This document shows, piece after piece, positions 12,652-23,706 of a stretch of DNA of 64,000 bases. Positions within the stretch are counted from its first letter, which is position 1. Each line of letters starts with the position of its first letter. The translations under genes were made by a program, and so were the position numbers. Source of the DNA: Paramecium octaurelia (lineage: Eukaryota > Ciliophora > Oligohymenophorea > Peniculida > Parameciidae); contig CAJJDP010000120.1 in assembly GCA_905182995.1 (NCBI GenBank), positions 248,001 to 312,000 of the forward strand, in the 5' to 3' direction. A model generated the notes under the pieces. The model ran no database searches. It was not told the origin of the DNA and saw only the letters and a program-made list of their open reading frames with translations.

Positions 12652-14205
12652 TCAATTCCTTTTAGCTGCCACAATTTTTTAAGACCTCTTATTGAGAGAT
12701 GGCTACTATATAAAGAATATTTACACACATTAAAACTATATTAAGGAACATCAGCTTTTCTACTTGGTTTCTTCAATAAGTCATGTTTCTCGCAAGGAGA
12801 CAAAGTGGCAACCAATCTTTCAGCAGATTCTACGAATTCCTTCCTATTCAGTGTATGATTTCCAGATTCCATTTCCAAAAGCAGAGGTGACAAAATCTTG
12901 ATCACATTATCATCTAAATCACCCACATCACAATTCTCAGAATTAATAAAGCCGTCATTATCACTATCCAAAGCATTGAAGATCTTCATCAATGAAACCT
13001 GCATTTGTGATTGGATCATTTAATTTGATTTTTCAATTGCTCTTACTTAAGATGTACTCATTTATTATTGATGTATTTAGACGATTTTATTCTATCGTTT
13101 CTTCTCCCATATCTTGGCTTGATTATACAAATTCTAGAACAAATCTCTAGGTCTCTTCTCTGGAGGTCTGCCAGTTTTGGGTTTAAACAATTAATTGTCA
13201 TCATCACACACAGATAGATTTTATCTTGATGTTGATCTAATCTTTTATCTCTACTCAAAACTACTTCCCTAAACTATCTTCTCGGATATCATATCTATCT
13301 TAGGATGAAATGTATAATTTGATGAGAAATACTACTTTTCCAGTTACTCCAATTTCTGTCTCTTGGAATCATAATCAGTATACAATTATTCATACCATGG
13401 TTGATTGCTTCTATCGTTTCTCTCTTCCACTATATATCGAGATCTATCATAATAGTAGTAATTTCAATACATTCTATTAATCTATGGTTTAAATGAACAA
13501 CTCTAGACTTCTGACTTTAAGTGTTCTTGACTTGCATTCTCTCTCTTTATTTTCTATTCCTAAGCCAACCTATTCAAATGTTCACTCACAGATTCCCCTT
13601 TGCGTTATACCAATTGTTTGGAAACATGATTGATACGTGGATGATGAGTGCATTCAACTAATTAGGAATTTTACAAATCCTTTTTAGCACTCTCAGCTCT
13701 CTATAATTTCTCTTCATTCTTTTTTATTCCCTTCTAATACAGAAATAACCCGTAATTTATTTCAGGCTCCTAAATTTTGATTTTTTTGGATCTACTATCC
13801 GAAATATTCAATTTCTATTTCAATCTTTTGTTTTTTGCATCTTCATAAAGTCTCTCATGAACTGATGAATGTGTTGAATAATAATTGTTCATCGATAATT
13901 GATGTAATGGTTCATTGAATGGAGTTTCCATAAATTTCGAATTGCAGGTTTCAGTTGAATATTGCATGGTATCCTAACCAGACTATACATTAATCTCTTG
14001 CTCTTACATTCACTTTCTGTTATTCAGCCACCTCCAAATTTTTATTGATATTCTCTATCAATAATGGAACCAACTTCTAGTTCACATTGTGTTCAATACA
14101 GAAATCCCTAGCCAACACTTCAGGATCATCTCCAAAATGCACATTGATTGTGCCCTGTCTCCCTTCATCAATTCTAACATTCATAATCAACAGAAGTTCT
14201 GTCAT
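12652..14205 (-). CDS. EF-hand-containing protein, probably axonemal
   Basis: ATG at 14205, TGA at 12654-12652, three introns (25, 27 and 23 nt), 492 residues. It opens with MNVRIDEGRQGTINVHFGDD and a conserved FCIEHNV stretch. The middle contains short spaced motifs of the form F/H-x-P-x-I (CTHHPRINH, CSFKPQINR, TFHPKID, FKPKTGRPP). An EF-hand-like loop DSDNDGFINSEN follows near the end, with Asn at position 12 where a calcium-binding loop usually has Glu. The tail closes with LNKRSQKIVAAKRN. Such spaced repeats with an EF-hand region occur in ciliary proteins of protists, so an axonemal role is inferred. Calcium binding is doubtful. Confidence 0.72.
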
Positions 14206-14365
14206 TTAATTTTGAAATTAAGTTAGATAATTTATTATATTGTTAATTTATTTTTAACAAATTATACTACTTAATCAAAATAGAAAATTATTCCTCATTT
14301 TTATATATACATACAAATTCATCACATTATTATACTAAAATAATAATTGTTCCCCCTACAGCAAT

Positions 14366-15652
14366 TCATTGATGAGAATATAAAAAATTCAAACTCAACT
14401 CAGTTAACTAATTGTCTATTTTTAGATTGATATGTTGCATATTCAAAATTCCATTGTTGATTAATTACACTCTCAAAATAGTTTCACACACTTAATTTGG
14501 CTACAATATCCCTAAATTTTTCTCTGTAGATAATGTTATACCCAACACAACCAGAGGTTAATCTTTTTTTTGATTAAGTTTCTTTCCAAATATTTGAGAT
14601 GGAGGACAGAATGTAATTTCGTGTTCTTTGCCTGAATAGTTTGTTAGAACTATCTTCAATGCCAAATATTCTTCATTCTAGGCATCCTTATATCTCACCA
14701 CTTCTTTAATTTCACCCCCAATAGTTTGAATTGGTTTCACTTTCCATAGGATCATGTTGCATTTAGTGTACTTTTATTATCCCCATCTTATATAAAGAGG
14801 CGTTTTAATTTCTAACACTGGATTGACTTATACAAGACTCAATCTTCTAGATGGAAGATCAGGTTGCAATTACTCATTCTGTAACATTGCTGGCCAATCT
14901 AATAAGACTTCTATGTATCCTTCCTCATCATTAAAGTATTGTTTATTAATGGATATATTTTACAACATGCACTTAGGTACAACTCTATGGATTCCAACAT
15001 CTTTCCAAACCATTTCACTTTCACTCAAAAGGAAATCCATTTCAATTAAATCCAATTAGCTATGAGGTTTAATTTGAAACGCAATATTCATTTTAACCGT
15101 ATCGCCAAAATACTTATATTCCAATGTGAACGCATTATTTACTGCAACTTTGATTGAATGTTAATATTGCAATTGTTTGTATTACTCTTTGGGAATCTCA
15201 TTTCTCAATATATTTTTGATCCCATTAAAACAGTACTTATATTCATAAGTTCCAATGATTAATAATTCTATATCTTGATCAATATATTCTGCATTAACAT
15301 TAATTTCTAAGATCTTGCAATGGATAATTTTATTGTCTTATAAAATCTATTTTTTAGTTTCTGTATAAGTATTATTGACATAGAGATTGGTTTGGAAATA
15401 AGATGGGTATGATGGTAAGAGTTGTTGATCCTTCTTGAGTTGGAATGAATGCATAACCTCTACATCAGACTCATAAATAATGAAGATTGGTATTAATTCG
15501 CAATTGATAAAACAGGGATTCTATTAGGTTTCGTTAATAAATTAAGAGAAATTCGGATTCTCAGTTTAATATTCTTGTAAAATGGTCTAATGTAGTTTTC
15601 TCGGTGGGATTACTATGGTTTTTTATAATGAATTGAATTGAGACTCTTCCAT
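14366..15652 (-). CDS. beta-rich conserved hypothetical protein
   Basis: Single open frame of 428 residues, ATG at 15652 and TGA at 14368-14366. There is no signal peptide or membrane segment. The composition is rich in beta-strand-like alternation (for example VKMNIAFQIKP and EYLALKIVLTNYSG) and suggests repeated Ig-like or C2-like sandwiches. It recalls subunits of vesicle-tethering complexes such as TRAPPII, but I cannot assign it. It is the first of four tandem minus-strand genes, separated by 160 nt from the next. Confidence 0.6.
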
Positions 15653-15952
15653 AATAATAATTATAATAATAATTAAAATAATATTTGATAATCTATGAAT
15701 TTTGTAACTTCAAAGATGGTAACTCGTAATTTAGATTTAAACAATTTAGTACTCTCAAATTAATGATCGTTGGATCAAATTAATTGAACTTTGGTATTTT
15801 TACTAAGTAGTTGGTGTATGAAATTTAAAGATTATTAATTGAGATTTATCTATAATCTAAATAGGAATATAATGAAGATAATCTGATAAAAATCTTGATT
15901 TACTTTTAATTCATACTTTTTGAATTAGTTTATTATATAATTATAATTTATA

Positions 15953-18231
15953 ATGGGTACAGCGCCGTGTTACAAAAAGAAAAATGAGGAAGTGAAAGTA
16001 GCTCATCGGGGACATTTGAGTGACAAGAGTATGAAAGTATAGCATATTCAAATATGAGAGTCTAACAATGAGGACTTTCCAGAGTAATAGGGTGAAGAAT
16101 AGGAGGAGGAGGAAGAAGAAGAAGTAAGATCTGTGATAATCAACTCTAGAACATAGTTTATGATTACATTTAAGGTGAATTGATTTAGGAGGGATGTAAT
16201 GTATACTCTGCATTGAATACTCTAAATGGGTAACTTTTAGCATTGAAAATTGTATTAATTTCTATGATGATAGTTCAAATTAAGTTCGGAAGATGACTTT
16301 GATAAAGTGATTAGTATTGTAGATATTCTCAAAAGGTTAGAATTCAAGAATATCCATCAAATAATAGGTTGGGATTACTCCGTATTCAAAAATGAAGTAA
16401 TCTAAAATGAAATTAAAATACTCATGCCTTACGAGAGTGGAGGCTCAATCAGTTGGTTGTTGTAGAAATTTAGTTCATTTTCTCCTCAACTTGCTATTAT
16501 GTTCATGAAACAAATATTGTAAGGATTGGAATATCTGCACAGTTAAGGAATACTGCATAGGTATCATTGAAGTTAAATAAGGAATCTAAAAACATCAAAT
16601 GTCTTAGTGGATGGAGAAGCCAATGCTAAATTAAGTGATATCTACATTCTAAACAAATACAAACTATCCATGTACAGTGCTCCTGAATGTTTCAATGGAT
16701 AGGAGTACTCCCAGTATTCTGATGTATGGAGTGCTGGTTGCATATTTGTAGAAATGCTCACTAAAATGCCACCTTGGCATCATTTATCTTCTGACATTAC
16801 TCTGGATTAAATACGAAACTCTATCAATAAAGGATGTAAGATTATTATATTGAAATCAACTAGAATTATTTCAATTCAAACGCATAACTAAATCAGAGGA
16901 TATTTTGTAGATCTTCAATCAAATATTCAGATTGAATCCGAAAGAACGATCTACTCCCAATCAGTTGCTCACTCATTCTGCCTTTCGAAGTACCCATTCT
17001 ATTATAATTTGAGATCTTGAAACTGAACCATTGAAATCTGTGGTAATCTCAACTAGAAAACATTATCATACTAAATATGATGATAGAAAATCCTTCAAAC
17101 CGTAGAATAGCAATATGTCCGGGTCCAGTATACATGGTGGCTTGTCAGTTTCAATAAGAAGGAGCAATAATCCTGATTCAAGTAAATATCAATAAGTTCT
17201 GTAATAATTGAAGTCTATTCATCAAGACTTCAATAGAACTGAGAATATGTAAGAAACACAACTACTCTCTCACAATGATCTATGCAGCGTTGTAACAAGA
17301 AAGATTCAAATCGAAAATAAAATTAAGGAAAAAGGAATTCACTACATTCACAAAGATAAAAATGCCTTGGTTGAAAATGGGTTGATCAGACCAAAGGAAG
17401 GACCAACTTAAATTGCCAAAATCTCTGTCAATGGTATCCCAGATCAAGGTTTCAAGAATCAAGTGCATAAGCCTCCCATTAATCAAACTAGTCAGCAATA
17501 CAAATCAATCATGCACAGTGGAAGTCTAGACAAAATACAAACCATTAGATCCAGTGAATTCGTAAAGAGCAATGATCAAAGCATTGAACCATTACCAGTC
17601 ATACCTAATAAATAGTTAAGTGAGTCACAACAATTAGAAGAACTTATGGCTTAGTAATTTTATTAGAATCAAAACCATCACAATTAAAAAGAGGAAATCA
17701 AGCCCAAAATTAATCTTAATGACATTGAAAAAATGATGATGGATTAATTTTCATCATCCATGCTCAAATCAAATCAAAATGAAGAAGAACAATAATAACC
17801 AGAAACACATTAGTAATAGGAATACTAGCAAGAAACTAAATATATAAAGTCTGAAATAATTCTCATTAATAATCACATCCAAGATCCAAATTACTTTGAA
17901 AATCTTATGCAATAATAATATTTAGAGGATGATGATGATCAAGAAATAGATGAACTTTAGAAACTTGAAGATCTTATCCAATAATAATATTACAATAACA
18001 TAGATAAAAACAATGATATTAATTAGGATTAAGTCATTTAACGATAATTATCAAATCATGACAAGTCGATTGAACCCTCAGAAGAAAAGCAAGAAGAAGT
18101 CATTTAAGAAAACTTATCCATTATTGGTATTCATTCACTTTTATATTGGTATAGCTTTTGATAAACTAGCACAGTCTCCTAAAGATGACAATGAAATGTT
18201 AATAGAGGATGATTTTATATATATGTTATGA
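15953..18231 (+). CDS. protein-kinase-like protein with degenerate active site
   Basis: ATG 15953 to TGA 18229-18231 with seven proposed introns (21-30 nt); the frame closes at about 700 residues. After an acidic start comes a kinase fold: GELIQEGCNVYSALN in place of a Gly loop, LLALKI (the VAIK Lys kept), GLEYLHSQGILHR, then HRNLKTSNVLVDG with Asn at the catalytic Asp. The DFG triplet is replaced by SDI. APE is present as APECF, as are the DVWSAGC and RSTPNQLLTH elements. The C-terminal 350 residues are Gln/Asn-rich with acidic clusters. The overall shape resembles STE/MAP3K kinases. Loss of the catalytic Asp and DFG points to a pseudokinase, probably a scaffold. Two proposed introns end in GAG rather than TAG. 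Confidence 0.7.
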
Positions 18232-18621
18232 ATTTTACACATATTAAATGTCTAATTTCATTCTGCTTCTCATTCTATAAAAATTCTTGATTTTAATTAC
18301 ATTTCTTTTAAATTCTACTTAAATTCAAATTTTATTAATACTTATTTAATATTGGCCTATAAATTATACAAGAATCTTGTTAATTTATTCTACTTCTAAA
18401 GTATTAACTATATGTAATTTCTTAACAATCGATCTAACTCTTTATTTGAGAACAAAATTTAATAGATGAATATATTTATCGTAAATTTCAATTCCTCTCT
18501 CCAATAATTTATCATTTTTGTAACCAAGTAAAACATAAGAAATTTCTATTAATCCCTCTTTTTACATTATATAATTATCATTATTAATATTGAGAGTCTA
18601 TAAAATAATTTAAATAAAATG
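18232..18621. other. spacer between convergent genes
   Basis: About 390 AT-rich bases between two converging genes. I see no frame or RNA gene that can be supported here. Confidence 0.4.
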
Positions 18622-20002
18622 TCATCCCCACCATATTGGTTTTGGTGCTTCTACATATTATTTTGAAGCATCCCTCACATTGCGCTGCTTGTTGGCATAT
18701 AGATTTTGGATTTAAGAAGAAGAACTATTTATATAAGGAATAGCATTCTGATGAATAATGCTGATCTTTAAATTTTACTATTTTTCCAATAATTTTTATT
18801 ATCTAATTCTTTCCATCTCTAACAGTTGGACTGAATTAACAATTGACTTAGATCGTTCCTCATGTAAAGAATTCTGCTGCAGTTATTATTATTGATATCG
18901 ATCACTCTTTACAGGTGGAACTGAACAATTAGGTCTGATTTCTTTAGGATTACTAATTTTTGGTAGAAATGAACTATTAGCTTAGGTTTAATCGTAAGAT
19001 TTATTCACATTTTCAATAAAATATTTTGATTTTGGCAATTTCTCTTTGAGATGTTTTAGATTCTTTGGTAATTTTATTGTTTATAAGAGTACATTCGAAC
19101 CAGCTTAAGAAGATTAAGTCTACTGAGAAACTCTACTTTCTATAATAAATTATCTAGCATTTCTCAATAAAATGGGATTGCTAAGTAATTAAGCACATGT
19201 GGGTCTTTATTTGCTTTGTACTTGCAAACATAATCCTATTACAGTCATTAATTCCCCACTAAATTTAGGTGGTATTCGTTCATATAATCCTCTCTATACT
19301 TTCTTATATAACCCTTCCATATTTTATGCTCGAAATGGTGGTTTAAGGGCTGCCATTTCATATGCAACACAACCTAAACTCCAAATGTCACTTTTAGCAT
19401 CGTACGGCTGATCTCTCCAAACTTCAGGACTTGCATAATAAGGAGTTCCTGTTTGCGTATAAACCAAATCCTTTTTAGCCACTTTGGATACATTCATGTC
19501 TCCCAGTTTATAGTTTCCTTAGTGTAGAAATACATTTGCCGATTTCAAATCCCTGTGCAAGATTTTCATTTGATGTAACGTTCGCAAAGCTAAAAATTAA
19601 ATTGACTGAATACCAATTGCCACTTAGTAAATCATTTTCCAGATCTCAATTTCCTGTATGAATTGTTTCTATTGAATATGTTATTGGATCATCTGTTACA
19701 AATCACCTTAATCAGCATACTCCATTACTACGCATAAACTTTGAGACTGCTCATCATAGAATGCTTCCTTGTACGCTATGATATTCGGATGTGAAATGCT
19801 GGCCAGAATACGAATCTCGTTAAGTGAATTCTCTTTCTCCTTCTCCTTCAATTATCCCATTCTCACTTTTTTCATTGCATATTCTTATTAATCGGATTGA
19901 CGCTTAACTCTTAACACTGTTGAGAATGAACCTAATTTAAATGATATTTATTCAAATAATAGTACCTTCACCCAATTTCTCGAAAACAGTAAAGTTTTTC
20001 AT
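18622..20002 (-). CDS. NEK-family protein kinase
   Basis: ATG at 20002, TGA at 18624-18622. A 34-nt intron (19932-19965) interrupts the Gly-rich loop, and a 24-nt intron (19590-19613) restores the usual VAIALRTLHQMKILHRD spacing; the product is about 440 residues. Motifs are FEKLGEGSFSTVLRV, EYAMKKV (VAIK Lys), ILHRDLKSANVFL (HRD intact), KLGDMNVSK (DMN in the DFG position; NEK1/3/5-type kinases have DLN), TQTGTPYYASPEVW and DIWSLGCVAYEM. The tail is basic and Gln-rich with a short coiled coil and ends PKPIWWG. NEK kinases act in ciliary length control and cell-cycle steps and are expanded in ciliates. Confidence 0.9.
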
Positions 20003-21025
20003 GATTATAATTATATTAACTAATAAAAATCATTATTACAAATTATAAATAATAATCTATGTCCAAAAATTTGATTTGATGCAATCTACCAAATTTTACT
20101 TCGATTTCTATCTATTTGAAATCCATCTAATTATTCACAACAGCCACTTTATTTTATAACTTCCATAAATAATACTTTGTGTGTTTTGGTAATCCTTCTA
20201 AATCATAAACTATTTTCTAATGCAATTATCTGCATCTTATTGATTTTAGATGAAGTTTTAAATAATCATAATTGTATTTTTACAAGATAAATTTATGTTG
20301 AATTCAAAGATAGCTAACATTAGGGAAACTTCAATTATTTGTTCTAAAACTAATTCTAATATCGATATTGAATCATTATAATCAATGCCAAAGAAAATTG
20401 ATTGTCTGCTTACTGGTTTGGCAATTAAAATAGAAAATTAAGAATTTTAGAATGGATAGTGTGATCAATTCAAAGGCCTCCTAATATCATTCTCTATGCC
20501 ATAAATATGATCCTAATTTAGTAATTGAGATGATCAGTAAAATTAAAACCATGATTCATATAGAAACTATTAAATTCAAATTGTTAATTAAAAAAATCTA
20601 CAATCTTTTATAATTCGCATATGAAAAGCTTAAAAATTAAGATCAAAAGCACCTTTCCCAATGGGATCAAAATTGTATTCAGATGGTCCTTAATTATAAG
20701 TATAAATAATTTTATTCACAAAAATTTTCGCTAAAAGAATACTATTTGATTCCATCTTTGATTCAGTGGATCTATACTTGTCTAAATCGATATAAAATCA
20801 AAGTATTTTGGATTCAGTTTATAATTCTCTTAGCATAGAAATATATATTTATATTAAAATAATATAATATAATTATATTAATATATAAAAACAGATAACT
20901 AAATATTTAGGATCATATTAAATTAACAGTTAAATTCATAGTCAATTAAACTGATACTGAAATAGCAGTTTTTTGTGAGAATTTAATATAATATTTTTTT
21001 TATTGAATAATTTACATATTAATTT
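20003..21025. other. unresolved stretch with decayed-looking reading frames
   Basis: About 1 kb without a clean gene. On the minus strand, frames between about 20753 and 20120 read plausibly in two blocks: a start at MESNSILLAKIFVNKIIY containing DPIGKGAFD, and a later block with SRQSIFFGIDYNDS. They are broken by several TGA that I could not remove with canonical introns. It could be a pseudogene or an unresolved multi-exon gene. The last 200 bases are almost pure A/T. Confidence 0.35.
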
Positions 21026-21667
21026 ATGTAAATTCATGAGGAGGCCAGTGACATAGATAGATTACTGTTTTTGTCAAAGAATATCGAGAAGAAAAAGAAG
21101 AGAATGAGGAATATGATTTTCTTTTTTATTGCTATGATTACTTTTGTATCACTTGAATCATCAATAAATGGGAGATGTTTTTTTAGAGATGATAAATTAA
21201 TATATTTATGCATTGATTTAGTAATGTATTTAGGAGTACTTGCGATTGTCTTGATGGAAATAGTAATATAGTAAAAAAAAATTGTTAAAAAGTACCAAAA
21301 GCAAATAAGATTAAGGGCCTTAATGTGCTCACTTAATATCTATCAAAGTTTTGTAGTGTTAATTTAAATTTTGAGTCTCTATCATGTTGGGGTGTAAATC
21401 TACTTTTTTTCTTTCCATTTTAACCAAGATTGTTTTTATTTTAAGAATAGAATTAACGAAGAAAGTTTCAAGTTCCTCAAGATTACAATATTCTTACTAT
21501 TTATAACTATTGAGACAGTGGTGTTATGCTTCTTGGGATGGGTTTTAAGGGAGAATTACAAAGCATAAAAGAATCCTCTTAAATTTACCTAGAGCTCTAT
21601 ATTGTTTAGAAGTTAGAGCAATGATATTGTACTACATTTCTATGGAGGACCGATTGATTAGAATTGA
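21026..21667 (+). CDS. small multi-pass membrane protein, unknown
   Basis: Intronless 213-residue frame, ATG 21026 to TGA 21665-21667. A basic stretch (NIEKKKKRMRN) precedes the first of about four hydrophobic segments: MIFFFIAMITFVSL, LIYLCIDLVMYLGVLAIVL, a Cys- and Phe-rich third segment and FLLFITIETVVLCFLGWVL. The C-terminal 50 residues are hydrophilic. No family was recognised. A later ATG at 21113 is possible, but the upstream one keeps the frame open without a stop. Confidence 0.55.
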
Positions 21668-22112
21668 TTCTGTTTATATTTTGTATATAAAGTGTATTAT
21701 ATTAAATATATAAAGATAAATTAAATTAATTTGAGAGTATAAATAAAATAATTGAGGCAATAATGTCAATTACCTTCACTCTTAAATTAAGAGTAAAATG
21801 GATAGTATTCTAGCTTCGATTATCTCCTATTAATGAGATAATAATTCGAAAACAAAGACTATTATACGTTTATTGTATTATATAAAAAGATAATTTGTAT
21901 GATAAGAAATTCTTAATTAGAAATATGGGAAATTCCAAGGAGTTTAATTGAAAAGGAGAGTCAAAGGTGGAATTGAGGAGAGGGGAAATCAGTAAAGAAG
22001 ATGGATGGGGAGAAGATGAAAATGTAGATTTGAATAAACAGATTTATGATATTGAATGATTTAGAATACTAATAAAATCTTGGAATATATATTTTATTTA
22101 AATATCAAAGTA
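21668..22112. other. spacer with a possible small broken gene
   Basis: A plus-strand frame starts at ATG 21763 and continues to TGA 22057-22059 but carries one in-frame TGA at 21949-21951. The second half is acidic (EISKEDGWGEDENVDLNK) and looks protein-like. No canonical intron removes the internal stop. It could be a small gene with an unusual intron, or a remnant. Confidence 0.3.
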
Positions 22113-22476
22113 ATGCCATTGAACGAATCAGAAGTAACAAAATCTTAAAGCGATTTGCAGGATAGTTCCAAAAAGATTTAGAAGAAAGCAGGCCATTGGA
22201 ATTAGGAAGAACACGAATCATATCTTCGTTTTTTGCAAGAGAATGCGAATCATAGCAAGGGTCAAAGATTATTCAAAAGGATGAGTTAAATAATAGGAAC
22301 AAGAACTCCTAGTTAGTGTAGGTGAGATTTTTAAATAAATGAATAGATCTCATCATCAAAAATTTAATCCATCGAAACCTACCATCACGATATCATAAAC
22401 GAGATTGTTAAAAACCAAATAATTGGTTAGATTATACATGTAAAGACATAAAGTAAAAGATGAAGAGGAGGAATGA
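22113..22476 (+). CDS. single-repeat Myb/SANT protein of the SHAQKY class
   Basis: 112 residues with one 25-nt intron (22322-22346). The Myb-like repeat starts at GHWNQEEHESYLRFLQ (about residue 25) and ends IIGTRTPSQCRSHHQKF. SHHQKF matches the SHAQKY signature of plant and protist single-repeat Myb transcription factors. The first and last of the three spaced aromatic residues are recognisable. The tail is basic (RLLKTKQLVRLYMQRHK) and ends in glutamates. A related gene lies at 51890-52644 and has an intron at the same codon, in CR|S of the signature. Sequence-specific DNA binding is inferred from the family. Confidence 0.82.
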
Positions 22477-22549
22477 GTGAGATATTTTTTTTATGTAAAT
22501 ATAAAAACAATTTTTTGTTTGATTGACATTAATTTAAAATTTAAATAAA

Positions 22550-23213
22550 ATGAGTAATTCATTGATGGGTAATATGTTGGTCGAAACCGTAATGGAGAAG
22601 GCCTTGAAAGACAAGATGAAAGAATAGTAGGCCAAACAATAGGAAGAGGAGAGAAGGAGAGCAGCAAGAAGACAATACGAGGAGGAAGACGAGGATGATT
22701 GTGATGATGAGGATTTGAAAGAAATGTTGAAGAAGATGAGGGAACAAAGAGCAAAGGAATTGCAAGAGGCCATGCTTAAAAAGAATAAGGGATTTGGAGA
22801 ATATAGAGAAATCGTTGAAGAGGAATTCTTGCCATCTGTTACTAAATCTGAATTCAGTGTTGTTCATTTCTTCCATCGTGATTTCGAAAGATGCAAAATT
22901 ATGGACAAACATCTCTAGGCAATATCATAATAGTATATTATTTTGTGAGTTTGATAGGCATCCCGAGACCAAATTCTACTGTTTGAATGCAGAAAAAGCA
23001 CCCTTCTTTGTAAATAAGCTACAAATTCAAGTTCTACCTACAGTATGCTTATTTGTGAATGGAGTCTTAAAAAATAGAATTGTAGGTTTCGAAGAGATGG
23101 GAGGGAAGGACACTTTTGAAACTGGTACTTTGGCACACATGTAAATTATAAAAGAAATTATTTTATAGTCTTTTAAGATATGGTATGATCAAGGTAAGAA
23201 AGGGAAGCAATGA
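22550..23213 (+). CDS. TXNDC9: TXNDC9/phosducin-like thioredoxin-fold protein
   Basis: ATG 22550, one 25-nt intron after about residue 131, TGA 23211-23213; 212 residues. An N-terminal charged helix (about residues 1-85, with the acidic run EEEDEDDCDDED) is followed by a thioredoxin-fold domain. It contains GFGEYREIVEEEFLP, VVHFFHRDFERCKIMDKHL and the cis-proline segment VLPTVCLFVNGV. The CxxC of true thioredoxins is reduced to one Cys, as in TXNDC9/PhLP3. That family binds the CCT chaperonin and modulates tubulin and actin folding, which is known for the family and inferred here. An alternative 3' splice would end it at 23241 with SSDEDK. Confidence 0.85.
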
Positions 23214-23265
23214 TGATAACTCATCAGATGAAGATAAGTGACATTTGAAATATTAAATTAATTAA

Positions 23266-23649
23266 ATGAGTGATCAATCTTAATACTTGAATAAAAGTGT
23301 CAAAGTGGTTTGTTCAGACAACAGAGTCATCTATGGAGTGCTTTCATGTATCTCCTCACCTTTTTCTATCATACTCCAACACTCTGTTGCCACTCACCCA
23401 TCACCCTTGGATCTTGATATTCAATTTCATTACAATCCCTAATTCCCAGCCAAATATTTCACAAATGACGAATCCCTTAGAGAAGCATACAATAATTACA
23501 ATAACGCGACTGAAGAGACAAAATAAGAATTGTAGCAAAAGGTTGATGAAGCAACAGCATTCAATGATCTGTTTATGAAAGACAAATATTATGTTGGCAG
23601 TGTTGTCATACCTGGAGAACATATACAAAATATCATATTAATCTAATGA
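23266..23649 (+). CDS. Lsm/Sm-like protein with an insertion between Sm1 and Sm2
   Basis: Intronless 127-residue frame. The start resembles Sm1 of LSM proteins (LNKSVKVVCSDNRVIYGVLS), and the last 20 residues resemble Sm2 (VGSVVIPGEHIQNIIL). Between them lie about 70 extra residues with a helical acidic segment (ATEETKQELQQKVDEATAF). The Sm2 RG is replaced by PG. It would act, if it is an Lsm protein, in an RNA-binding ring; LSM8 or a related subunit is the nearest match. It lies 52 nt after the TXNDC9-like gene. Confidence 0.62.
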
Positions 23650-23706
23650 CCAACCATTTTTATTATTTTATGCTAATGCTAAAGATTGTATATTAATAAT
23701 TATCAT

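Noticed and set aside
22491..22912. Several minus-strand frames opposite the TXNDC9-like gene
   Set aside because: They are antisense to an acidic coiled coil, which creates Ser/Leu-rich open frames; the plus strand encodes a recognisable thioredoxin-fold protein.
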